Assembly: GCA_902762615.1 (NCBI GenBank)
Contig: CACWOX010000014.1
Coordinates: 1-61,717 of the forward strand
Source of the DNA: an uncultured Ruminococcus sp.
GTDB lineage: Bacteria; Bacillota; Clostridia; Oscillospirales; Acutalibacteraceae
Length of the DNA: 61,717 bases
Direction of reading: 5' to 3'
Part shown: positions 7,703 to 16,362 of the stretch, in pieces
Position numbering within the stretch: the stretch's first letter is position 1
Layout of the letters: every line of letters begins with the position of its first letter
Notes under the pieces: generated by a model
What the model saw: the letters and a program-made list of their open reading frames with translations, nothing else
Databases searched by the model: none
Told to the model about the DNA's origin: nothing
Translations under genes and position numbers: made by a program

Positions 7703-10099
7703 TTACTTGAGTCCCCAGATGTCTCTTGCGTAGTCCTCAATGGAGCGGTCGGCTGCGAAAATGCCGGATTTTGCGATGTTGACAAGACTCATGGAATTCC
7801 ACTTATACTTGTCGAGATAGAGAGCGGAAGAATCGTTCTGCGCTCTGCAATAGTCGTTGAAGTCGGCAAGAACCATGTATCTGTCCATATCGAGCAGCGA
7901 ATTGACAACATCGTGGAACTGCTTGCCGCCAAAGCCGGCACTCATGAAGTCGATCGCCTTGTGGAGCTGCTGATTGTTGTTGTAGCAGTCGCGGGGAGAA
8001 TAGATATTCTTGAGGTTTTCCGCTTCGGGGGTGGACATACCGAAGATGATGATGTTGTCGTCGCCTACAGCCTGATGAATCTCAACATTCGCGCCGTCCT
8101 CGGTACCGAGTGTAACAGCGCCGTTCATCATGAACTTCATGTTGCTGGTGCCGCTTGCCTCTGTGCCGGCAAGGGAAATCTGCTCGCTGATTTCCGCCGA
8201 GGGAATGAGCTTCTCCGCGACTGTCACGCGGTAATTCTCGAGGTAGACCACCTTGAGCTTGTCGGCAACGCGTTTGTCGTTGTTGATGAGATCGGCAAGC
8301 GTGCAGATGAACTGAATGATCTGCTTTGCAAGGAAGTATCCGGGAGCTGCCTTGGCGCCGAAGATGTAGGTCTTGGGAGTGAAGGGAGCGTTGGGATTTT
8401 CGAGCAGCCACTGATACTGCGAGAGAATGTGGAGCGCGTTGAGGTGCTGTCTCTTGTACTCATGCAGACGCTTGACCTGCACGTCAAAAATCGAATCGGG
8501 ATCGACCTTGATGCCGTTGTTCTTGAGAATATAGTTGGACATCTCGACCTTATTCTGGTGCTTGATGGCAGCCAGCTTGTCAAGAACCGCCTTGTCGTCC
8601 TTGTACTTCATCAGATTTTCCAGCTTGGAAGCGTCCTTGACGAAGCCGTCGCCGATCAGGTCGGTGACAAGCGAAGCAAGTCCGGGATTGCTCTGGTTGA
8701 GCCAGCGGCGATGGGCAATGCCGTTGGTGACATTGGTGAACTTCTCAGGCATTACGCTGTAGAAATCCTTGAAAACGCTGTCCTTGATGATCTGGCTGTG
8801 CAGAGCCGAAACGCCGTTGACGTGATGGCAGGACGCAACGCAGAGATTAGCCATCTTGACCCATCCGTCGCGGATAATGCTCATACGGGCGACCTTGTTG
8901 TAATCGTAGCCGGTGCGGATATCCATTTCGGCACAGAAGCGGCGGTTGATCTCGCAGATGATCTGATAGATTCTCGGTAGCTTGGACTTGAAGAGGTTCT
9001 CGTCCCAGCACTCCAGCGCTTCAGCCATAACGGTGTGGTTGGTATATGCCATGACCTTGGTGGTCATCTCCCATGCTCTGTCCCAATCGAAGCCGCACTC
9101 GTCCATGAGCAGGCGCATGAATTCGGGAATGGCAAGGGTGGGATGTGTGTCGTTGATATGAATGGCGTTGAACTCGGCAAAGTTCTCCATGGAGCCGCCG
9201 TGTCTGCGCAGGTGACGCTTGACGATATCCTGCACCGAAGCCGACACGAGGAAATACTGCTGTGACAGACGCAGGCTCTTGCCCTCGACATGGTTGTCGC
9301 CGGGATAAAGCACCTTAGTGAGCATTTCTGCCATTGCATTCTGCTCCATGGCACGCATATAATCGCCCTCGTTGAAGAGCTTCATGTCAAAGTGAGGACA
9401 CTCGGCAGCCCACAGACGAAGGGTTGAAACGCCGCTGCCGTCCTTGCCTGCACACATCATGTCGTAGGGAACCGCCTTGATGACATTGTAATCCGTGTGC
9501 TCGGCATGGTGATAGCCGTTGTTCCAGCTCTCCACGACTCTGCCGTTGAAGCGGATATCCACCGCGTCCTCACGGTGCGGAATCATCCATACTTCGCCGC
9601 CGGGCAGCCAGAATTCGGGAAGCTCGGTCTGCCAGCCGTCGATGATCTTCTGATTGAAGATACCGAACTCATAGCGCAGGGAATAGCCCATGCCGCAGTA
9701 GCCGTCGTTTGCCAGACCGTCGAGGAAGCAGGCGGCAAGTCTGCCCAGACCGCCGTTGCCAAGACCTGCGTCAGGCTCCTGGTCGTAGATTTTTTCAAGT
9801 GTTGTATCGTAATCGGAAAGGCACTGAGAAACTACCTTTTCGAGATTGAGGTTGTAAAGATTGTTGCGGAGGGAACGTCCCATAAGGAACTCCATGCAGA
9901 GGTAATACACTCTCTTGCCGTTTTTCTTGTCGTACTTGTCGGCAAATTCCTTGCGTGCCTCAAAGAGAATGTCGCGTATGACAAGCACGATAGCTTTGTA
10001 GATGTGCTCGTTGTCCGCGTCCTCCGGTTTCAGTCCGTAGTGGTGAGACAGCTTGGCGTCAATGAGAGCTTTCATTTGCTTTGCGTTAAGGTTGTTCAT
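7703..10099 (-). CDS. glgP: Glycogen/maltodextrin phosphorylase
   Basis: GT35 enzyme releasing glucose 1-phosphate from alpha-1,4-glucan ends, using pyridoxal phosphate. The 798-aa protein has the standard family length. The PLP site is EASGTSNMKFMMNG with the Schiff-base Lys at about residue 655. Other landmarks are YYLCMEFLMGRSL, DAGLGNGGLGRLAACFLDG and FNAIHINDTHPTLAIPE. It has its own promoter (10190-10218) and is separated from the upstream GH13 gene by a strong terminator. With two neopullulanase-like enzymes alongside, it would complete maltodextrin breakdown to glucose 1-phosphate. No glycogen synthesis gene (glgA, glgB, glgC) is in the window. Confidence 0.97.
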   Translation of the reverse strand: MNNLNAKQMKALIDAKLSHHYGLKPEDADNEHIYKAIVLVIRDILFEARKEFADKYDKKNGKRVYYLCMEFLMGRSLRNNLYNLNLEKVVSQCLSDYDTTLEKIYDQEPDAGLGNGGLGRLAACFLDGLANDGYCGMGYSLRYEFGIFNQKIIDGWQTELPEFWLPGGEVWMIPHREDAVDIRFNGRVVESWNNGYHHAEHTDYNVIKAVPYDMMCAGKDGSGVSTLRLWAAECPHFDMKLFNEGDYMRAMEQNAMAEMLTKVLYPGDNHVEGKSLRLSQQYFLVSASVQDIVKRHLRRHGGSMENFAEFNAIHINDTHPTLAIPEFMRLLMDECGFDWDRAWEMTTKVMAYTNHTVMAEALECWDENLFKSKLPRIYQIICEINRRFCAEMDIRTGYDYNKVARMSIIRDGWVKMANLCVASCHHVNGVSALHSQIIKDSVFKDFYSVMPEKFTNVTNGIAHRRWLNQSNPGLASLVTDLIGDGFVKDASKLENLMKYKDDKAVLDKLAAIKHQNKVEMSNYILKNNGIKVDPDSIFDVQVKRLHEYKRQHLNALHILSQYQWLLENPNAPFTPKTYIFGAKAAPGYFLAKQIIQFICTLADLINNDKRVADKLKVVYLENYRVTVAEKLIPSAEISEQISLAGTEASGTSNMKFMMNGAVTLGTEDGANVEIHQAVGDDNIIIFGMSTPEAENLKNIYSPRDCYNNNQQLHKAIDFMSAGFGGKQFHDVVNSLLDMDRYMVLADFNDYCRAQNDSSALYLDKYKWNSMSLVNIAKSGIFAADRSIEDYARDIWGLK

Positions 10100-10189
10100 A
10101 AATAAGCCTCCGAGGAATTTTTTAAAATGCGGCTCATTTTGTGTTTCAAAAACACCCCGAAAAGCCGCAATTCAGGGGTTGACCTATAT

Positions 10190-10218
10190 ATTTTAGCATA
10201 TTTTTAATTTAATTTCAA
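10190..10218 (-). promoter_or_regulatory. Promoter of glgP
   Basis: Minus-strand TTGAAA (10213-10218), 17-bp spacer, TAAAAT (10190-10195). It lies in the 372-bp spacer 10100-10471, which otherwise holds the GH13 terminator and AT-rich sequence with no gene. Confidence 0.6.
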
Positions 10219-10399
10219 GAATAAATATTACAATAAGGAAGCAGATATTTGTGCAATATTTATATCATTATGTGCGTTTTACAAGTTTTTTCATGTACAA
10301 TTTGTATGTATTTACAAAATTGTTATCAAATTGTTATAAAAGTAATGTTTTACGAACTATCATGCTAAAGTATTTTGGAAATAATACATAAACAAAAAA

Positions 10400-10443
10400 G
10401 CAGCCGCAGGACTACTTGAAGTGCATGAGCAGTCCTGCGGCAT
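10400..10443 (-). terminator. Terminator of the second GH13 gene
   Basis: Perfect 11-bp stem GCCGCAGGACT/AGTCCTGCGGC around a 17-nt loop. On the minus strand it is followed by TGCTTTTTTG. It directly follows the GH13 stop codon at 10472. Confidence 0.85.
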
Positions 10444-10471
10444 TGTTCGGTTTACGGATTCTTTCAGAAAA

Positions 10472-12256
10472 TTACCAGCGCACGATGACAACTCCGTTCG
10501 GGTGAAGCCAGCCGTTGTCATAGAGGTTGGCAAAGAATATCTCCTTGCCCTCCATGTAGGGAGTCTGCACCGTTTCATCAGAACAGTTGATGATAATTTT
10601 GAGCTGATGATTCTCGCAGTCGAGCTTGAGGTATTCGATGACGCGGTCGTTGGGGATCTCATTCGGGAAGTGGAAATTGCGGCTGCGGAAGAGCGGTTCG
10701 TTTTTACGCAGCCATATGAGGCGCTTGACCATATTAATGCGGTCGGTAAACTGACCGGCGTCTATCTTGTCCCACGGCATGCAGCGTCTGCAATCCGGGT
10801 CTCCGCCGCCGTCCATGCCGATTTCGGTGCCGTAATAGATACAGGGACTTCCCGGCATGGTAAAGAGCACGGCAAGCTGCTGATAGACCAAATCCATATT
10901 GCATTGGTTGCGGCGGAATACTCTGTCGGTGTCGTGAGAATCGAGCAGATTGAAGAGCACGTCGTTGGTGTGCTGCATATACATGGTATAGCAGCGGTTG
11001 ACCATGTATTCAAAATCGCGCTTTTTGCGGGAACGGTCTATCCAGAAGTCTGTAATGCTGTGAGAAAGCGGATAGTTCATCACCGAGTCGAATTCATCGC
11101 CGCGAAGCCACGGCATTGCGTTGTGCCATATCTCGCCGAGAATGTAAAATTCCGGATCTATCTTTTTAAGGGCATAGCGAAGCGTCTTGCAGAACTGGTG
11201 CGAGACCTCGTTGGCAACGTCGAGCCGGATACCGTCTATGCCGAAATTCTTTGCCCAGTGTTCCACCACGCCGACGAGATAATCCACCACTTCGGGATTG
11301 TTGGTGTTGAGCTTGGGCATTCTGGCAAAAAAGCCGAAGGAATAGTATTTGCCGTCGCGCGTGTCCCAGCGGTCTTTGTCAATGGGCCACTGATTTATCA
11401 TGAACCAGTTGTAATACCTGGATTCGGGACCGTGCTCCAGCACATCCTGCCACGGAGCGAAGTATTCGCCGCAGTGGTTGAAAACACCGTCGAGCATGAT
11501 GCGTATGCCGCGCTCATGCGCCCGCTCCACCATTGTGCGGAAGGTCTCCTCGTCACCGAAATGAGGGTCTATCTTCATGTAGTCGGTGGTGTTGTATTTG
11601 TGGGTGGAGGGAGCCTCAAATATCGGGGTGACATAAATGCCGGTAATGCCGAGGTCGGCAAGGTAATCCAGCCGGTTGATAATGCCCTGCAAATCGCCGC
11701 CGTAAAACTGCTCATTGGTCACGGGCGTGCAGTCGTCCCCCCACGGCAGCGTATCCGTCGAATTTATTTCGGGATTGCCGTTGCAGAAGCGCTCGGGAAA
11801 TATCTGGTACCACACCGCGTCGTTTACCCATTTAGGAGTCTGGTTGATGTCGGAGGGATTCATCCACGGGAAGGTGAAGCACTGCAGCATCTTGCCTTCG
11901 AGATGCACCTGCTCGTCGCTGAGCACGCCGTCCTCGAAGTAATACCAAGTCTCGCGTTCTCCGCCGTATTCCTCACGGCTGACCAGCTCAAAGAAGTAGC
12001 GGCAGCGCTTGTACTGCGGCACGATGGTAGTCGTCCACCAGAGCTGATGTGCCAGACGCTTCTTGAAGGGCACAGGCAGGCGGACGCCCTCCCAATTGTT
12101 CTGTGCGCCTAATATGCCGGTTGCAAAGGGGTCTCCGTAATGAATGTAGACCTCCTCCACATCGTAGCCCGTCTTGAGGTTGACGATAAGCTCATTAAAA
12201 TTATTCATGTAGCAATAATTGTCGCTGCAGATGTGATAAACCGCTTCAAATTTCAT
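10472..12256 (-). CDS. GH13 alpha-glucanase, neopullulanase-like
   Basis: A second GH13 enzyme. I start it at the ATG at 12256 (MKFEAVYHICSDN), which has an AGGA Shine-Dalgarno about 10 nt upstream; an open extension to 12322 has no support. The 594-aa protein has an N-terminal beta-sandwich region (about 1-130) and no signal peptide. Motifs are VTPIFEAPSTHKYNTTDY (209-226), LDGVFNHCG (255-263), GIRLDVANE with nucleophile D346, ILGEIWHNA with acid/base E375, and LLDSHDTDR with D442. This pattern fits GH13 subfamily 20-type neopullulanase or cyclomaltodextrinase. It is a diverged paralogue of the 5648-7534 enzyme, and the two flank glgP. It has its own promoter and terminator. Confidence 0.9.
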   Translation of the reverse strand: MKFEAVYHICSDNYCYMNNFNELIVNLKTGYDVEEVYIHYGDPFATGILGAQNNWEGVRLPVPFKKRLAHQLWWTTTIVPQYKRCRYFFELVSREEYGGERETWYYFEDGVLSDEQVHLEGKMLQCFTFPWMNPSDINQTPKWVNDAVWYQIFPERFCNGNPEINSTDTLPWGDDCTPVTNEQFYGGDLQGIINRLDYLADLGITGIYVTPIFEAPSTHKYNTTDYMKIDPHFGDEETFRTMVERAHERGIRIMLDGVFNHCGEYFAPWQDVLEHGPESRYYNWFMINQWPIDKDRWDTRDGKYYSFGFFARMPKLNTNNPEVVDYLVGVVEHWAKNFGIDGIRLDVANEVSHQFCKTLRYALKKIDPEFYILGEIWHNAMPWLRGDEFDSVMNYPLSHSITDFWIDRSRKKRDFEYMVNRCYTMYMQHTNDVLFNLLDSHDTDRVFRRNQCNMDLVYQQLAVLFTMPGSPCIYYGTEIGMDGGGDPDCRRCMPWDKIDAGQFTDRINMVKRLIWLRKNEPLFRSRNFHFPNEIPNDRVIEYLKLDCENHQLKIIINCSDETVQTPYMEGKEIFFANLYDNGWLHPNGVVIVRW

Positions 12257-12301
12257 GTCGGGCACTGTCCTTTCCGTATGGAATTGTTGTTTCTTACCTT
12301 C

Positions 12302-12330
12302 ATTATACAGGACGGCAGGCAAAAAATCAA
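12302..12330 (-). promoter_or_regulatory. Promoter of the second GH13 gene
   Basis: Minus-strand TTGATT (12325-12330), 17-bp spacer, TATAAT (12302-12307). The -35 box overlaps the T-run of the terminator of the preceding gene. Confidence 0.6.
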
Positions 12331-12365
12331 CCCATATACTTCCCTGTGAATGGAAATATATGGGT
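12321..12365 (-). terminator. Terminator of the DUF2304 gene
   Basis: Stem ACCCATATA/TATATGGGT (12330-12338 with 12357-12365) with an inner TTCC/GGAA extension. On the minus strand it is followed by TTGATTTTTTG. It separates the DUF2304 gene from the GH13 gene. Confidence 0.7.
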
Positions 12366-12394
12366 AAATTTATATGATGTTTTTATTAAATTTC

Positions 12395-12937
12395 TCACTG
12401 CTTCTCCGGTCCTCTGACAGGATCATCATGCGCAGGCGCCGTCTCAGACTGACCCGATTCAAGCTCCGCTATGCGCTTTTTAAGCACATCTATTTCATGC
12501 TGCTGCAACGAAACCACAGAACCAAGCTCCACTACCTTCGACATGATCGCGGAGATCTGGCACATCTGCTTGAATGCCAGATAATACAGCAGGGCAATAA
12601 ACGGAACCGTTACCACCAGGGCGTAACCGTAAGCGAGGTGGGTCTTGTCAGCGACAAAATAGGTCAGTTCCGGCCACATGCCATAGACAAAAAGCAGGAA
12701 TGCCGGCAGCGTCCACAGCAGAAAAGCCGATTCCTTGATCTGGCTTTTGAGCATGCGCTTAAAAAGAAACCAAATAACCAGCAGGCTGATTGTCACCATG
12801 GCTATTCTGACAGCCGAATTCATACCGATAGGCGTATGGCTGAGATTGCGCATCACATCCAAAAGCCATTCTCTTATAGAGTCAAGCATTCTTATAAATA
12901 AATTGTCTAATCCGTTCATTGCGATCACCGCATTCAA
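12395..12937 (-). CDS. DUF2304-like membrane protein
   Basis: A 180-aa protein with three hydrophobic segments (about 44-60, 72-90, 101-122), then a predicted coiled coil (VVSLQQHEIDVLKKRIAELE) and a polar tail. The arrangement resembles DUF2304 proteins: small membrane proteins with a SAFLLWTLPAFLLFVYGMWP-type middle helix and a C-terminal coil. They usually sit beside a DPM1-like GT2 glycosyltransferase. Here it stands alone; the only DPM1-like enzyme in the window is at 23699, more than 10 kb away. It is divergent from the PAS/GGDEF-like gene. The family call is moderate and function is unknown. Confidence 0.6.
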   Translation of the reverse strand: MNAVIAMNGLDNLFIRMLDSIREWLLDVMRNLSHTPIGMNSAVRIAMVTISLLVIWFLFKRMLKSQIKESAFLLWTLPAFLLFVYGMWPELTYFVADKTHLAYGYALVVTVPFIALLYYLAFKQMCQISAIMSKVVELGSVVSLQQHEIDVLKKRIAELESGQSETAPAHDDPVRGPEKQ

Positions 12938-13134
12938 TAATTTTGGTTGTTTCCTGTAATTATAGCACGTTTTTTCTGGAATGACAATATCATTTAAGAA
13001 AAAAAGCAGACGATTTTTTGTCCGAATAGGAAGCTAAAAAATCAGGAATGGCATTGGCGTTTTATAAAGTGGAAAACACCCGATGATTTATAAAAAGTTT
13101 ACAAATTACAGCCCATAATTATGTTTAATAAACC

Positions 13135-13163
13135 TTGAATAATGGTTGAAAAATATGTATAAT
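13135..13163 (+). promoter_or_regulatory. Promoter of the PAS/GGDEF-like gene
   Basis: TTGAAT (13135-13140), 17-bp spacer, TATAAT (13158-13163). It predicts a leader of about 100 nt that includes the hairpin at 13194-13216. The spacer 12938-13272 holds nothing else that I can identify. Confidence 0.75.
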
Positions 13164-13193
13164 TAGAGTAGGTTATGATGTAATTGTGTTGCG

Positions 13194-13216
13194 GCATCTT
13201 TTTTATCAGAAGATGC
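13194..13216 (+). promoter_or_regulatory. Leader hairpin of the PAS/GGDEF-like gene
   Basis: Perfect 7-bp stem GCATCTT/AAGATGC with a 9-nt T-rich loop, followed by TTTGTATTT. It lies in the predicted 5' UTR between promoter and Shine-Dalgarno. It could be a weak attenuator or an mRNA-stability element. No known riboswitch class is recognised. Confidence 0.35.
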
Positions 13217-13272
13217 TTTGTATTTACATGTTTTTACCAGATGGACTGCGGAGCAATTCAGGAGGTGATCTG

Positions 13273-15624
13273 ATGAATCCGTCAAGCTTTGTTTCGACAA
13301 ATGAAAACTGCGGCTTTTTTGATTTATATTCGACAGATAGCTTTGAAATAGTCAACCCCGGCAGGCAGCTTGCCCGCATACTGGGACTGAATCCAGCTGA
13401 CAGCGCCGAAGGGTTGAGCTACATTGCTCTGGTTTGTCCCGAGGACAGAGAACAGGTTGCCGAAAATCTGCGCGAAGTGCTGGAACAAGGAATACGCTGC
13501 GAAGAAGTGAAGCGTCCGGGCAGGTGCATCAGACACCGCTTGCTGCTGCCCGATGAGAACGTTGTCACCGTGTCGCTGACCTTCGGCTATGACCCAAAGG
13601 GATACTTAGTTTGTTCGGTCATGCGTCTTTACGACGATATCGGCGGCGAAAGCGAAACCAAATACCGCTCCAACAGCGTACTGGAATCCTTTGCCATCAG
13701 CATGGCGGTGGTCTTTATCAATTCCGAAGGGCAGATCGCCGTCAAGTACGCAAACAACGATTTTTACAGCATGATAGGCTGGAACCGTCTGGAATTCAAG
13801 GATTTCTTCAATGAATGTCTGGGCGACGACATCATTTTCCCCGAGGATTTTGAAAAATTCCGCAGTACACTGACCTCCATGAGCGAGGATTGCCGCGAGG
13901 CTGTGTTTGAAACCCGTGTGCTCAACATGAGCGGCAAGCTGATAGTCAACGAGGTTCGCACAAGATTTTTGGAGCGAGAAAATGATCATGCTCTTGTCAC
14001 GGTCATTTTTGCCGACATCACCGAACGCAAACGGCTTCGCAGGGAGCTGATGATAAAAAACGAGCGCTTCAACATCATTCAGCAAAGCTCCGAACAGACC
14101 ATTTTTGACTACGACACCGAGAATGACGTGTGTGTATTCTCCGGAAACAAGGCGCGAATGGAAAAATATCTGTCGGTCTACAGCTACAATGATCGCACCA
14201 ATGAAGTCGTAATAGATGATTTCTTCAACGGACAATTTGCACTCAACATCATGAGCAAAAGCGACTACAACAAGATATTCGATGCCTTTGCCGACGCGAT
14301 AGTGGACGGTACGGACGGAGAACTCGATTTTGAGGCGCTGGCTCTCGGTCAAAGCGCCGGCACATGGTTCAAGTGCGCCTACAGCACCGTCAAGGACGAC
14401 ATGGGCAACGTAATTCGCATTGTCGGCAGAATCAAAAACATTGACAAGCAAAAGAAATCCGAGCTGCTCATTGAGAAGCGCATGAAAACCGACCTGCTCA
14501 CCGGTCTGCTCAACAAGGAGACCGCCAAGGCACAGATACGCGAATTTCTCGCTTCACAGACCGACGTTCCGGAGCAGGGCGAAAAGTATCATGTGCTGAT
14601 GATACTCGACCTTGACAACTTCCACCTGATCAACGAGTGCTTCGGTCACACCTTCGGCGACAATGTGCTGAAGGAATTTGCGTCCGACATCAAATCCTCC
14701 TTCCGCGACACCGACATTGTTTCCCGTCTGGTGGGCGACAGATTCATGGTGCTGATGAAGGACATCACCCAGAAATTCGCAGTCAAAAAGGCGGGAAGAC
14801 TTTGCCGCAGCCTGATAAAGAGCTACGGCGTGCAGAACAACATAACGGTCAGCTGCAGCATAGGCGTTGCCTTCTTCGGCAAGGATGCCTTTGATTTTGA
14901 CGAGCTTTATCAGTACGCCGACAGAGCGGCATACGAGGCAAAGAAAAACGGCAAGTGCGCCTACTTCATTTACGACGGCGAGCTGGAGACGGATTACAGC
15001 TTGTTCAAGGAAATCAGCCAGAGCAGCAGTTCGGACAATATACAGACAGTCGCCGAGATCAGCGAGCTTGATGTCAATATGATAGACATAGCCTTCTCGC
15101 TGCTTTCCGCGTCAAGCGACATTTACGGCACATTGGAAATACTGCTGCGCACGGTGGGCAGGAAGTACAATCTCAGCACCGTCTCGCTCTATGTGAAGGG
15201 CTACAACGAAGGCGAAAAGCTCAAAACGGTCTGCCGCTGGATAAGCAATCGCAATCTTCCCAACCGCGACGGTCGTTCCCCTCTGGTCACCAATCATGTC
15301 AATCTCGACGCGGAGCTTGGCAGCTCGGGCGTCAGATGTATTTCGGATATCAGCACCTGCAATATGCACCCCGGACTCAAAAATCTGCTGAAAAACGACG
15401 GCATGATATCAATGGTTTTTTGCGGACTGGAAGGACGTTCGGGAGAGACCTTCGGCTATCTGCTGTTCAACCAGTTTGACCGCAAGCGCAAATGGAGCCG
15501 TAAGGAAACCAACACCTTCAAATATCTAGCTAAGATTCTCTCGGCATCTCTGTCCGAGAAGTACGCCAAACACGAAATTATCGCTGAGGGAATAGAGAAT
15601 CTGCCGCCCAAAAACGAGGATTAA
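13273..15624 (+). CDS. PAS-PAS-GGDEF(degenerate)-GAF signalling protein
   Basis: Start chosen at the ATG at 13273 because GGAGGTG lies 5 nt upstream; the frame is open back to 13186. The 783-aa protein has a PAS-like region (about 15-75), a second PAS (about 137-250), a third PAS-like region (about 264-390), a GGDEF-family domain (about 400-570) and a GAF-like C-terminus (about 600-770). No transmembrane segment is seen. The domain starts KTDLLTGLLNKETA and keeps the LDLDNFHLINE metal region, but the signature is VGDRF (487-491) instead of GGDEF. An intact inhibitory-type RxxD (RDTD, 478-481) lies exactly five residues before it. It may bind c-di-GMP rather than make it, or may be a weak cyclase. 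Confidence 0.88.
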   Translation: MNPSSFVSTNENCGFFDLYSTDSFEIVNPGRQLARILGLNPADSAEGLSYIALVCPEDREQVAENLREVLEQGIRCEEVKRPGRCIRHRLLLPDENVVTVSLTFGYDPKGYLVCSVMRLYDDIGGESETKYRSNSVLESFAISMAVVFINSEGQIAVKYANNDFYSMIGWNRLEFKDFFNECLGDDIIFPEDFEKFRSTLTSMSEDCREAVFETRVLNMSGKLIVNEVRTRFLERENDHALVTVIFADITERKRLRRELMIKNERFNIIQQSSEQTIFDYDTENDVCVFSGNKARMEKYLSVYSYNDRTNEVVIDDFFNGQFALNIMSKSDYNKIFDAFADAIVDGTDGELDFEALALGQSAGTWFKCAYSTVKDDMGNVIRIVGRIKNIDKQKKSELLIEKRMKTDLLTGLLNKETAKAQIREFLASQTDVPEQGEKYHVLMILDLDNFHLINECFGHTFGDNVLKEFASDIKSSFRDTDIVSRLVGDRFMVLMKDITQKFAVKKAGRLCRSLIKSYGVQNNITVSCSIGVAFFGKDAFDFDELYQYADRAAYEAKKNGKCAYFIYDGELETDYSLFKEISQSSSSDNIQTVAEISELDVNMIDIAFSLLSASSDIYGTLEILLRTVGRKYNLSTVSLYVKGYNEGEKLKTVCRWISNRNLPNRDGRSPLVTNHVNLDAELGSSGVRCISDISTCNMHPGLKNLLKNDGMISMVFCGLEGRSGETFGYLLFNQFDRKRKWSRKETNTFKYLAKILSASLSEKYAKHEIIAEGIENLPPKNED

Positions 15625-15703
15625 TCCTTTCCACAACTGCACGGCGTGTCTTTTTGCCATGTATAAATGCAGGCATTGAAGGCGCGCCGGATATTTTTAA
15701 TAT

Positions 15704-15736
15704 TTGTCAACCCGTTTAATAAATTATGGTTGACAA
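15704..15736 (+). promoter_or_regulatory. BirA (biotin repressor) operator upstream of bioY
   Basis: Perfectly matched inverted half-sites TTGTCAACC (15704-15712) and GGTTGACAA (15728-15736) separated by 15 bp. This is the known BirA operator architecture (TTGTnAACC-N14-16-GGTTnACAA). The right half overlaps the bioY -35 box (TTGACA), so bound BirA would block RNA polymerase. Confidence 0.93.
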
Positions 15737-15758
15737 TATGATTGATCAGTGGTAGAAT
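15730..15758 (+). promoter_or_regulatory. Promoter of bioY
   Basis: TTGACA (15730-15735), 17-bp spacer, TAGAAT (15753-15758). The -35 box is embedded in the BirA operator. Confidence 0.8.
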
Positions 15759-15792
15759 ACTATCCGATAAAAAAATCGGAGGTAAATATCCT

Positions 15793-16362
15793 ATGAGCCA
15801 AAACAAAAACGACAACAAGAAAAAAAGATCCATTACAACCGCAGATATCGCAGTTATAGCGCTTTCTACCGCGATCATTGCGGTATGCTCGTGGATTTCG
15901 GTACCCACTGTGGTGCCATTTACGCTGCAAACCTTCGCGGTATTCGCGGTGGCTGGACTCTTCGGCATGAAGCGCTCCACCTTGTCTGTGCTGGTTTATA
16001 TTCTGCTCGGAGCGATAGGCGTGCCTGTACTCGCCGGCATGCAGGGCGGCTTTGACAAGATCATCGGCAGCACCGGAGGCTACATCGTCGGATTTATATT
16101 CATTGCGCTCATTGTGGGCTTTGCGTCGGACAGATTCGGGCGCAAGGTCATTCCGCTCACGCTGTCCATGCTTCTCGGGCTTGCCGTGTGCTATATCTTC
16201 GGGACGGCGTGGTTCATGCTGGTATATGCACGGACAAGCGGACCTGTGGGTCTTGGAACAGTACTCGGCTGGTGCGTGCTGCCCTTCATCATTCCCGACT
16301 GTGCTAAGATCGTCTGCGCCGTCATTCTGGCAAACCGGGTGGGAAAGCATGTCAATTTCTGA
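15793..16362 (+). CDS. bioY: Biotin transporter BioY (ECF S component)
   Basis: Membrane substrate-binding subunit for biotin uptake. The start is the ATG at 15793 (MSQNKNDNKKKRS), with a GGAGG Shine-Dalgarno upstream; the product is 189 aa. About six hydrophobic helices are visible. Family hallmarks are VPFTLQTFAVFAVAGLFG (T-Q-T/F motif region), LGAIGVPVLAGMQGGFDKIIGSTGGYIVGF and the RFGRK loop. No ECF ATPase or EcfT is adjacent, so it must share a distant energising module or act alone. Control by biotin through the BirA operator is clear. It overlaps the following DUF1284 gene by 14 bp. Confidence 0.95.
   Translation: MSQNKNDNKKKRSITTADIAVIALSTAIIAVCSWISVPTVVPFTLQTFAVFAVAGLFGMKRSTLSVLVYILLGAIGVPVLAGMQGGFDKIIGSTGGYIVGFIFIALIVGFASDRFGRKVIPLTLSMLLGLAVCYIFGTAWFMLVYARTSGPVGLGTVLGWCVLPFIIPDCAKIVCAVILANRVGKHVNF

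Noticed and set aside
13163-13273. c-di-GMP riboswitch in the leader of the GGDEF-like gene
   Set aside because: Only a single 7-bp hairpin is visible; the conserved GEMM core is absent.
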